In this document: piece by piece, positions 29,564 to 38,616 of the stretch
Layout of the letters: the number at the start of each line of letters is the position of its first letter
How positions within the stretch are numbered: the stretch's first letter is position 1
NCBI RefSeq assembly: GCF_000003815.2
Contig: NC_049987.1
Coordinates: 20,155,346-20,219,345 of the forward strand
DNA from: Branchiostoma floridae
Lineage: Eukaryota; Chordata; Leptocardii; Amphioxiformes; Branchiostomatidae
Reading direction: 5' to 3'
Length of the DNA: 64,000 bases
Notes under the pieces: model-generated
Database searches by the model: none
The model's input: the letters and a program-made list of their open reading frames with translations, nothing else
Told to the model about the DNA's origin: nothing
Made by a program: the position numbers and the translations under genes

Positions 29564-31690
29564 ATGAAATTGATGACCTGCCTCATCTTCCTAACGCTGT
29601 GGACAACCACATCACTTAAATCGCTTAACTTCAAAGGCCGTAACTTAACCCGCGTCCCCATAGAATCCATGACACCAGACGCCCATACTGTTAGGCTGTC
29701 AGATAATCAAATAACCGACCTCAGCTCTTTTAACAAAACCCCTCATGTACGATACCTATTAATTGACAAGAATAAGGTGAACAAAATATCATCCCAAACA
29801 TTTCAAGGCCTTCGCGAACTAGCCTTTCTCGATCTTGACAGAAATCACATCACTTCCCTTCCTGATTTCACATTCTTTACCCTCACCACGATGACCGACC
29901 TTATCCTTTCCAATAACTTCATCTCAGTTGTGTCAGAAAACGCCTTTTGCGGTCTGGAAAGTCTAGAATTTCTGGAGCTTTCCGGAAACCGCATTTCTGT
30001 ATTTCCGAAGCAGGCCATCAAATGGATCCCTAGTAAGCATCTGTATTCTGTCTTACTCAGAGAAAACAACATCAGAAACATGCATACGTATATATATGAT
30101 ATAAAACCAATACATCCATTCACTACTTTCGATTTACAGGGCAACCCTTTGCGTTGTCTAGAGAAACCAACCGACAATGAGGATCGTTCTAACTCTACGG
30201 CGATTCCGCATATATCAAGTATAAAATATATACATCAAAGAATAAGACTAGTCAGATACAGGATATATACAGAACATAATCACTCCTTTGTTCAAAAAGG
30301 ACACTTCATCAAAAGTCGTTATGAGCACTTGGATGTTCTACCCATAATTTTGTCTACATTTGAGAAAAATACAATCTTCCTGCCGTTGGCTTCCACCATA
30401 TCTGATGCTGATTCGTTCTACTGGAACACTCCCACAGGACGAACTTCCGTTAAATCTAACAGAGAACCATTTGCGGTCGACAACTTCGCTGCTAAAGACT
30501 CCGGTGTATACACTTGTGTAGTGGACACAGGCAGTATCCAGATCAAATACGATGTGATTTTATGTATGATTCCGAAACCTAAAACCAAAAAGAAACACCC
30601 ATCCAACTTACAAACTGTACCGGTGAAAAATAACACCAACATTTGTGTAACACCTCAAAACCAATCCTTGATTCCGTCAGGATCGTCCGATCAAAACCTC
30701 TGTTTTCCTGCCACAAACAATACACAGAGACAAAAAGCCGCCTACATTGTTCCCATTACCGTGGCTAACATCCTTATGGCAATGTTGCTCGCTGCTGTGT
30801 TTTATTGTCTGAAACAACGTGCTGCCAGAAACACTGCTGCTGCAGCAATGCAGGTCGGACTGCAAGCCATGGCTGTACGTAACCCTGTAAATGCCATGGT
30901 AGACGTAGAGGAGGAAGCTATCACTAACTTTCCTCAAAGTTTGCAGTGCGACGAAACCCAGTCAGCCACAGAAGCTACTGGTACTCAATCCCAGTACGTG
31001 ACAGAACCTGTTACGACACAAACTGCAGAAGCAGAGATTCATATCTACAGCAACGATGACACATCCACCTGTAGTGATGAAGATGAGGAGGCCCAACACC
31101 ACCAGTACGCTTCAGCTGCTCCGCCTCCCGTGCCAGACGATGATGACGATGACGGCAACCCAGGACAGGAGACGACAGGGTACTCTACAGAAATGGTTCA
31201 GGAAGACGATTCGACTTCCCAGATTGAGTCTGGTGACGATCATAAGCCTTACGGGATAGCAGCAGCAAATGTAGTGTATCAGGCAACAGCTGTGCATCAC
31301 AGTCTGTCCCATGGTAACCCGACTGCTGTACAGCAAAGCCTGTCCCATGGTAACCCTACTACTGTACAGCAAAGCCTGTCCTATGATAATCCCACTGCTG
31401 CACGGCAAAGCTTGTCCTATGGTAATCCAACTGCTGTACAGCAAAGCCTGTCCCATGATTACCCTACTACTGTACAGCAAAGCCTGTCCTATGATAATTC
31501 AACTGCTGCACGGCAAAGCTTGTCCTATGATAATCCTGCAGCAAATTACTCTGTTGCGAATGCAAATGACGTCGAGATGGACTCCCATCTTCCGACAAAT
31601 ACCTTGTACGGGCAGCAATCCGCCTCTGCCTGCCCCGCTGAGGCGGCTGTGAATCCTCTGTACGGAAAAGGACTAGCATCTGCTCAATGA
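29564..31690 (+). CDS. LRR-Ig transmembrane receptor, paralogue 3
   Basis: 708 residues in one exon beginning at 29526 (acceptor TTGTTTCTGTAG). ATG at MKLMTCL is chosen because the upstream Met of paralogues 1 and 4 is Ile (ATA) here. Layout as in paralogue 1: signal peptide, LRRs (LDLDRNHI, LELSGNRI), GNPLRC cap, Ig-like domain without the B-strand Cys (FYWNTP, KDSGVYTC), a stalk with repeated NNTN glycosylation-type sites, a membrane helix (YIVPITVANILMAMLLAAVFYC) and a long acidic, Tyr-rich tail. The tail has APPPVP, seven 12-residue repeats (four with Y-x-N) and the end NPLYGKG. Ligand unknown. Confidence 0.9.
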   Translation: MKLMTCLIFLTLWTTTSLKSLNFKGRNLTRVPIESMTPDAHTVRLSDNQITDLSSFNKTPHVRYLLIDKNKVNKISSQTFQGLRELAFLDLDRNHITSLPDFTFFTLTTMTDLILSNNFISVVSENAFCGLESLEFLELSGNRISVFPKQAIKWIPSKHLYSVLLRENNIRNMHTYIYDIKPIHPFTTFDLQGNPLRCLEKPTDNEDRSNSTAIPHISSIKYIHQRIRLVRYRIYTEHNHSFVQKGHFIKSRYEHLDVLPIILSTFEKNTIFLPLASTISDADSFYWNTPTGRTSVKSNREPFAVDNFAAKDSGVYTCVVDTGSIQIKYDVILCMIPKPKTKKKHPSNLQTVPVKNNTNICVTPQNQSLIPSGSSDQNLCFPATNNTQRQKAAYIVPITVANILMAMLLAAVFYCLKQRAARNTAAAAMQVGLQAMAVRNPVNAMVDVEEEAITNFPQSLQCDETQSATEATGTQSQYVTEPVTTQTAEAEIHIYSNDDTSTCSDEDEEAQHHQYASAAPPPVPDDDDDDGNPGQETTGYSTEMVQEDDSTSQIESGDDHKPYGIAAANVVYQATAVHHSLSHGNPTAVQQSLSHGNPTTVQQSLSYDNPTAARQSLSYGNPTAVQQSLSHDYPTTVQQSLSYDNSTAARQSLSYDNPAANYSVANANDVEMDSHLPTNTLYGQQSASACPAEAAVNPLYGKGLASAQ
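31298..31549 (+). repeat. 36-bp coding minisatellite, 7 units (paralogue 3 tail)
   Basis: Seven tandem 36-bp units in frame (HSLSHGNPTAVQ, QSLSHGNPTTVQ, QSLSYDNPTAAR, QSLSYGNPTAVQ and so on). Alternation of SHGN and SYDN units suggests duplication in blocks of more than one unit. Confidence 0.9.
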
Positions 31691-32734
31691 CAATATGAGC
31701 GTCGTTTCTTTAAAAAGAAAAATCATTGAGGGAGTTAGCGATGGATAGGGACAGTCACACGGTCAAAATAAACACATCAGCCCATTGATTACTTTTCTTC
31801 CCAACACACACAAACACCCACGTAATAATGATACGATATACATTTCCACATATATATTTAAATTGTTTAGGAATTGAAGAGGGTGAGTTCCACGGCATTT
31901 GTCTACTTTGCCTTTTTGTAACTGTATAAGTTATGGTAATTGATTAGATGTTGTTTACTGCTTTTGGAAATGCCTACTAGTTCCAAGTATTGTGGTATTG
32001 TGAAAAAAGGTTTCCATTTAATGTATATAATGTATATAACCAACTTGATCAGATTGCTTCAATTGTATTGTGTGGTGTGGTGTCTGATACGATGTATTCA
32101 TTAAAAGCCAGATGAATGTGGCTATAACGTAACTGCATGGTGTATATGTACATGTAGACGTCTTAAGACTTGCAATTATCATGTAACAGGTTTGGTAGCT
32201 TTACTTTCTGATTGAAAATCCTATAATGTCAAATGTTATTCTAGTAATGAAGTATCCGTAGATGCTTGAGTCCGACAAAAAAGGTGATCTAGAGGTTTTA
32301 ACATCGATAAAACTATCAGTCCTTGATGTTAATGCACATGTTCTGTTGAACATTATTGATCATCAATACTGTCGCTACTTGGACATTGTTTGTATTGTTC
32401 TTTTTGTCTTTTAAAAAATAAATTAACAACTATGATAAACGTTGCAAAGTCTCTTTGATTTTTTCCTAGTGTTGTCCTCAGTACATAATGGTTATCATTT
32501 TATCGACACTACACATTTACACAGAGACAGAGTCTTCAATGTTACTGCCATGACCTGTCCAAAAACTTAGCATTAACATTCTTTGAGAGACTTTTTATTG
32601 TGCACGACATAGTTGATATATACGAAGTGATTTAGGGAGGTACCGGCTTAGTCGCAATAAAGGAACAATAAAAATTTCACCATAATTACTTTTCATGTAT
32701 CCCTAAATTCCCCACGTGCAGCCCAACTAAACAT
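31691..32734 (+). other. LRR-Ig 3 3' UTR and flank
   Basis: No gene. It is collinear with the 3' flank of paralogue 1. AATAAA occurs in the TTAAAAAATAAATTAAC stretch near 32415. The 32290-32540 part belongs to the flank segment shared with paralogue 4 and the monooxygenase genes. Confidence 0.6.
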
Positions 32735-33130
32735 TACGAATGTTAGCTTTCCTCAAAGTTTGCAGTGTGGTGAAGCCCAGCCAGCTGCAGAAGCTTCTAG
32801 AACTTCCCAGTGCCGGATAGAACCTGTTACATCAGGTGCGACATAAACTGCAGAAGAGATTCATATCTACAGCAACAATGACGTCGACACACATACCTAT
32901 AGAAATGACGATGAGTAGGCAATACACCACCAGTACACTTCAGCTGCTCCGCTTCCCGTACCAGACTATATGATGATTAAGACGACAACCCACAAATAGG
33001 ACAAGAGGAGCATTCTACCAACCCATATTGTTGATACTGAGTACGGTGACGAACTTGAGCCTTACGGGATAGCGGCAGCAAACGTAGTGTATCGGGCAAC
33101 AGCTGTCCTATGGTAATCATACAAGAAATT
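32735..33130 (+). pseudogene. LRR-Ig tail fragment 1 (paralogue 2 type)
   Basis: Starts abruptly within the tail (similar to 26935 onward in paralogue 2: TAGCTTTCCTCAAAGTTTGC), keeps GAGATTCATATCTACAGC and the early stop, and ends with the same decayed remainder. No LRR, Ig or membrane part precedes it. It directly adjoins module copy f. Confidence 0.75.
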
Positions 33131-33187
33131 ACTTTGTTGCGAATGCGAACCATGGTATCACGTTTCCATTACAGAGCCGCAACAAAA

Positions 33188-33240
33188 CCATGGCAACCAG
33201 TGACGTTCTGTTAGAAATCATGCGACAATTCGCGACCAAT
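33188..33240 (+). promoter_or_regulatory. X-box/CRE/CCAAT module, copy f
   Basis: CCATGGCAACC at about 33188-33199, TGACGT at 33201-33206 and CCAAT at 33236-33240. It follows the LRR-Ig tail fragment, as copies d and h do. Confidence 0.45.
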
Positions 33241-33284
33241 AACAACCGCTTCCTACTGCCAAGCAATATCAATGCAACAACTTA

Positions 33285-34090
33285 GCACGGCGGCGGAAAT
33301 TTGCTGGTCAATATACCTTTAACACATAAGTACCTAAGGTCTAAGGTAAAGTTAACCTCCGATAACTCTCGGTAAAGTTGAACTCATGTAGCCAAGTTTG
33401 CTTACCTGCCTTACAGCAGCAGGCCAAAACACAGGAAGCGAAAACAATGTCACCGAGAGGAAGCACAGAGCACTCCCCACGGAACTTCATCTTGTCTGGT
33501 AGCTTCAGGATCTGTTTTTCATCAGAGCTGAACGGATTTAATCGTTCCAACCTGACAATGACCCGGGGCTCCGATGTCTTCCAGAAGAGGGATAGAAAAC
33601 GTCACGTGTACAGAAAGTCGGGGTCGTGTGTAGAAAGTGGTAGAGTGAGGGAGGGAGAGAGTTGGTAAATGTCTGAGTAAAAGAATGGGAGAGGAAGAGC
33701 ATCGGTAGTAATATCACAGAAAGTTGTGAGGACGCATCTCTGTATCCTGAAAAGTATCCTGAAAAGAAACTTTTGAATAACCAAAGCACCACTTTTCCAT
33801 GCCAGCTGCATATATGTACACAACACATGAAACCAATGGCAACCAGTGACGTTTGTTGTATCAGAAATCATACGATCATTCCCGGCCAATGACGGCCTAG
33901 TGCTGTCTAGCATAGCATTTCATATACAACAGAAACTTGTTCCTATCCAGACTTGCTTGCCTGCTGCGCCACAGACACCACTTCTTCAGCCGGGGCCGAA
34001 TCTACCCAAAATTTGGTTTTACCACTTCAGGTATGTCGCTACCTTACACAATATCGGCACGCTTGTATAGAGAAGTTTTCATGTCTTGTT
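33285..34090. promoter_or_regulatory. Divergent promoter block C (orphan)
   Basis: Third copy of the block at 16820-17525. GGCAACC at 33838-33844, TGACGT at 33847-33852 and CCAAT at 33886-33890 lie between a minus-strand signal-peptide exon copy (33406-33610) and a plus-strand noncoding exon ending CACTTCAG at 34030 before GTATGT. The next receptor exon downstream is paralogue 4 at 38579, so it might be used over a long intron or be unused. Confidence 0.5.
33406..33490 (-). pseudogene. Orphan copy of the VWC-gene signal-peptide exon, start codon kept
   Basis: The ATG (33490) and donor (33405) are intact and the peptide reads MKFRGECSVLPLG followed by a hydrophobic DIVFASCVLACCCKA stretch, differing from the exon at 17069-16985 by a few residues. 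Going left on the minus strand no VWC exons follow before LRR-Ig 3. It could in principle initiate a transcript or a short peptide. Confidence 0.55.
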
Positions 34091-35059
34091 AAATTCCAAG
34101 AGATGTTTCAACCTTAAATGTTAAAATATCTTTGGCTCGGCGCTTCTGAAACAATTATTATCTTTTTATTAGTATATTCAAGTTTTCTACTGACGCAATC
34201 CATGTGAAGCTAGATGGAACCGACAATACCACTAGCTATGTTCATACGATTGCATAATTATTTATTTGGATAAGACATGTCAGAAAGTTGCATGAACGTC
34301 AACATTGATTCAGAATTCCTTGTTACTGACAAGGTTGCAAGAAAAATATGTGTATGGATTCCGAGAAGGCATTACGTGTATATAACAAATTTGCCTAGGA
34401 CCAACATGGACAGACGTGTCCTTTGTTACTATATATTAGAGGAAGAGTCACTGAAATGGTTGTTGCTGGTCAGTAGTGATCGACGATGACCAAGAGATCA
34501 TCAGGTACGGTTCGTCTAGTCATGGCTGTAAAAAAGATAGTAGAAACTGCATGACATTGTGAAATAGGCCGCGCTATTTCTAGGGTTAGCTGACAATAGA
34601 TCCGGATAGGGCATGTGTATCTTTGGTTACGGCACCGTTATTGAGAAGTATGCTTGGTCCTAAAGGAAAAGGTAAGGGTAGTCTCATGGCCTTTATTTTG
34701 GGGCCGTAGGGGCAGTGGGTTGTTACAGTACTGGTAAGCGAAGCCTACCCCTTTCCTCCCCAGCCGAAGATATCCACCCATTTCTACACCTGGGTGAAGT
34801 GAGGAAAGTCAGGTTATGGGACGTTTATTAAGAATAGACATCCAGGTAAGCAATATTCAAATATAATTCAATCTCTACAACTGGATAAAAAACGGATATT
34901 TACTTCGGATGTTTCGAGTGACATCCATCACTCTACTTCAGCGTCACTAGAATGAACTAGCAGAACAATTCCATACAAGTACAACTAACAAGAAAATTGG
35001 TTTAACCACTAAATCGTTAAGATCATATGTAAAAAGTTATTCAAATGACTTTCTACTTT
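34091..35059. other. Intergenic stretch, mostly repeats
   Basis: 34100-34600 resembles 17525-18060 downstream of block A. 34640-34830 is an unclassified interspersed-looking stretch. 34841-34960 is a repeat whose first 88 bp recur at 54611-54698. No gene seen. Confidence 0.5.
34841..34930. repeat. Interspersed repeat shared with 54611-54698
   Basis: About 88 bp from AGACATCCAGGTAAGC through GGATATTTACTTC are nearly identical to 54611-54698. In the other copy the match runs straight into a gap of 100 Ns. The element type is unknown. Confidence 0.6.
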
Positions 35060-35300
35060 CTACTACTTTCTACTGGTACTTCCCAGTGCCGTACAGAACC
35101 TGTTACATCAGGTGCGACACATACTGCAGAAGCAGAGATTCATATCTACAACAACGATGACACATCCACCTATAGTGATGACGATGCGTAGGCAATATAC
35201 CACCAGTACACTTCAGCTGCTCCGCTTCCCGTGCCAGACTATATGATGATTAAGACGACAACCCACAAATAGGACAAGAGGAACATTAAAATTACTTTGT
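35060..35300 (+). pseudogene. LRR-Ig tail fragment 2 (paralogue 2 type)
   Basis: Begins within the tail (CTACTGGTACTTCCCAG), includes GAGATTCATATCTACAAC and the same early TAG as paralogue 2, then the decayed remainder, and runs into module copy h. No upstream receptor sequence is attached. Confidence 0.75.
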
Positions 35301-35369
35301 TGCGAATGCGAATCATGGTATCACGTTTCCAGTAACAGAGCTGCACATGCGTACACGTCACAACAAAAC

Positions 35370-35420
35370 CATGGCAACCAGTGACGTTTTTTAGAAATCA
35401 TGCGACAATTCGCGACCAAT
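35370..35420 (+). promoter_or_regulatory. X-box/CRE/CCAAT module, copy h
   Basis: CATGGCAACC at 35370-35379, TGACGT at 35382-35387 and CCAAT at 35416-35420; the copy is cut by the N gap at 35439. Confidence 0.45.
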
Positions 35421-35438
35421 AACAACCGCTTCCTACTG

Positions 35439-35538
35439 NNNNNNNNNNNNNNNNNNNNNNNNNNNNNNNNNNNNNNNNNNNNNNNNNNNNNNNNNNNNNN
35501 NNNNNNNNNNNNNNNNNNNNNNNNNNNNNNNNNNNNNN
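35439..35538. other. Assembly gap (100 N)
   Basis: Run of N of a round length, so its true size is unknown. It interrupts promoter module copy h. Confidence 0.99.
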
Positions 35539-36248
35539 ATTTTTGTGACGCGTCCGCGTTATTTTTTCTACCGGCGAGACTCATATTCAGTAGTATGGCA
35601 CCTAATTAAAGTACCACAGACTGTATTCAGAATATTACTCTACTTAGCGTTATTGATTTCCATGGATGGAAAATCAAAGGCTTTTTACATGAATGCAAAA
35701 CGAAGGATACCCTTTTTAGGTTAATTATCATATTTACAAGAAAAAGGTAGGAAATTGATATACATACATAATACTTGATGTTGAAGGCATGTAAAAATTT
35801 GGCTGCATGGTGTATACCTAAGGGGACACTTTATAACTATACTAGTCATCGGTGTGCTGAAAAAAAGGAGAAATTGCAAAATGACCTGCATATTTTGCCA
35901 GCGGACGAGCCCACCAAGGCTAGAAGTGACACGTTGGCATCGTAGGTTACAGCAACTTGAGCTGGAGCATTACCCTTACCATTAAGAGTGGTGAGATCCT
36001 ATACACGCTCAAGGAATATTGCCCCAAAACTGACTTGTGCTTTTTCTATTCGTTTGCCTTCTTTTCAGTGCGCCAACAGCAGACATCGAGGAAATCGTCT
36101 GGGCAATCATAACAAGGTAAGAATCTCCCCCTCTATTACCTTCTGCCAAGAAATTACTTTCACAGACAATTTTCTTTCCTTGCAATTTTCAAGGACGCAA
36201 CTCTTGTAGACATTACACAACTGCGTATGCGAACACGTGAGAACAAAA

Positions 36249-36455
36249 CCATGGCCAAAAAACAGGGATGTATTTAGTAGAAATCATACGTCCACTTCCG
36301 ACCAGTAACAGCCGCTTACCACTGCCAAGCAGTATCAATGCAACATCTCATATTCAACAGAAACGCGGTTTTCTTCTATCTAGGCTGACCGCTCCGCCAC
36401 ACACACCTAGTACTCAGTCGAATCAAAATTTAGCTAAAATTGACTGGAACTTCAG
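36249..36455 (+). promoter_or_regulatory. Degenerate X/CRE/CCAAT module, copy i, with noncoding exon (nearest to LRR-Ig 4)
   Basis: ACCATGGCC at 36248-36256 with the CRE lost and CCAGT in place of CCAAT (about 36302), but CATCTCATATTCAACAG and a donor CTTCAG/GTACGT at 36455/36456 are kept. It is the closest candidate first exon for paralogue 4. Confidence 0.35.
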
Positions 36456-38578
36456 GTACGTTGCAACATTACACAATATTTTAACACTTTCAAAATTGTT
36501 TTAACCCTTCCTCGTTAGGTCATATTTTTGTAGAAAAAGGAGACTCAAATGAAGTAGTATGGTACCGTAACTACCACAGACTGTATTCAGAACTCGAGAC
36601 TCCAATGAAGTAGCATGGTACCGTAACTACCACAGACAGTATTCAGAATATTACTCTACTTGGTGTGATTGATTTCAAGGGATGGAAAATTACAAGCAGT
36701 TTACATGAATGCCAAACCCCTACATTACAACAAAGAATACCTTTTTCGGTTATCATATTTGCAAGAAAGAAATAGGGACGGATGTTGAACTGATATACAT
36801 ACGATACATACAAGAAAGGCCGACATCTGAAATATAATTACGAATACAGTACTGTAATTCACTTTGTCTTCTCGGTACCAAACTTTCACGGTCTGAGAAA
36901 ATTTGTTCTCGGAACTAAATGTTCACGATGGCATCAGGTGCACATGAAAAGTGTCTTGTATTATTTGTTATCAGTAATGATAAGTTCACCTGAGAGTCGT
37001 CACCGTGAAAACTGTGAACATAAAAGTACATTGAAAAAATCAGGAATTACAGTATATTTCACCATACCTATGGTATGGCTGAAATATAAATGTTTGAAGT
37101 TGATGACATGTTATAACTATACATACAGTCATCGGTTTGCTGAAAGAGATGGAAATTTGCCAAATGAGCTTCACATTTTGCCAGCAAACGTACCCCACAA
37201 AGGCTAGAAGTGACTCTTTGATCCAATATTCGTTAACGGTTTCTTCATTTGTTTCTTTCCTTGCTTGCATATTTATTTGTCTGTTTGATTATATTTCAGC
37301 CATTCCATAGGTATGGTGAAATATATTGTATTCGTAATGTTTCTTTCTTTCTTTCTCCTGTCAAATCTTCAAATCGAATCATCTCCGTCGTTCCTGAACC
37401 GAATGACCTGAAATTTGGCACAAGGGTAGAGTGGGCCAATACCCTTGGGAAGTTGTTTTTTTATTTTTATTTTTGATATTTGCCTTTAAAATGATTTTAT
37501 TAATGTTTTTGGCAATTTTATGTACATTTTGGCCCCCTGTACCCTTGCAATACGGCCGAATGACCTGAAATTTGGTACAGAGGTCCCTTGATCATATCGC
37601 CACCAAGATCCAATAATAGTTTTGGCATGCGGTACAACAAAATGCTTCATTTTGCCTTTTTTTGCCAAAACATGACATTTTTGGCTCCTGTACCCTCATT
37701 TTACAACCAAAGGACCTGAAATTTGGTGTAGGAGTGCCATCTACATGTGCGCACATGGATGAAATAACACTTTTGGCATACAGTACAACAAAATGCTTAA
37801 TTTTGAGATTTTTTGGACATCGTTTGACCCAAAACGTACACTTTTGGCTTCTGCTCCCTGGTCTTACAACCAAATGACCTAAATTTTGGTCAATAGGTGC
37901 ACTAGATATTTATTCAAAGGACCCATGTATAATTTCTGGCATACACCACTTCAAAATGATATATTGGGGGATTTATTGGTAATTTTGCATTGGCAAGACA
38001 CACTCCCACCTGAAGACAGCATGTGCACATGTAATATACTAGTAACTTGAAAAAGGACTTCATTAATTCATTAATGAACATCCCGAAGAAAAAACTTTGG
38101 CAGCCAATCAGTGATCCTGGTGTTATCTGGAAGAGTCCATTCTGGCATGGAGGGGTACATTTCGTTTTTTTAATTCATCTTTGGACTGTTGATTATAGAA
38201 AGTCTCTCAGTGTGAGTATTTTTTAACTGGTCTATTTTGCTTAGTTCAATTTTGCTTAGTTCAACTATGGACTGGGTTTCTTAATGAAAAGGCCATGTTT
38301 ACATCATTGGGAGTATTTCTGGACTTGTCTATTGTACCAATTCACATGGGGTACACTGGAAGAGTCCATCCTTGCACTGGGAATTTTATAAGATCCATTT
38401 TTGGGCTAAAGTGTCATTAGTAGAGGTGACTTTTAAGCAAAAGTGTTCCATTTTTGTACATGGGTGATTTTGGAATAGTCTATTGTTGCAGGGTGAGGGA
38501 GATGGCTGAAATATGCTGTATTTGCTCTCAAGCAAATGTCGGCCGTTCTAGTTGTTTGTTTATTTGTTGTTTCTGCAG
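36456..38578 (+). other. Inferred intron 1 of LRR-Ig 4
   Basis: Contains a local duplication of about 57 bp near 36540-36655 (GAAGTAGTATGGTACCGTAA), two inverted copies of a palindromic TATTTCACCATAC motif (about 37055 and 37293) and the 160-bp tandem repeat at 37290-37960. The acceptor TTTCTGCAG ends at 38578. Confidence 0.5.
37290..37960. repeat. About 160-bp tandem repeat, 4 units (copy in LRR-Ig 4 intron)
   Basis: The landmark GAATGACCTGAAATTTGG recurs near 37402, 37560, 37708 and 37870 (diverging), each unit also carrying a TACAACAAAATGCTT-type segment. The same family with the same leader (TATGGTGAAATATATTGTAT) is at 43560-44270. Frames through it are not protein-like. Confidence 0.75.
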
Positions 38579-38616
38579 GACGTTTCTCGTAAAGAAGAAT
38601 GCTGTCAGGATACGAA

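Noticed and set aside
17268..36310. Claiming true MHC-type SXY promoters
   Set aside because: The CCAAT orientation and spacing differ from the vertebrate module and no S-box was identified, so I report only a resemblance.
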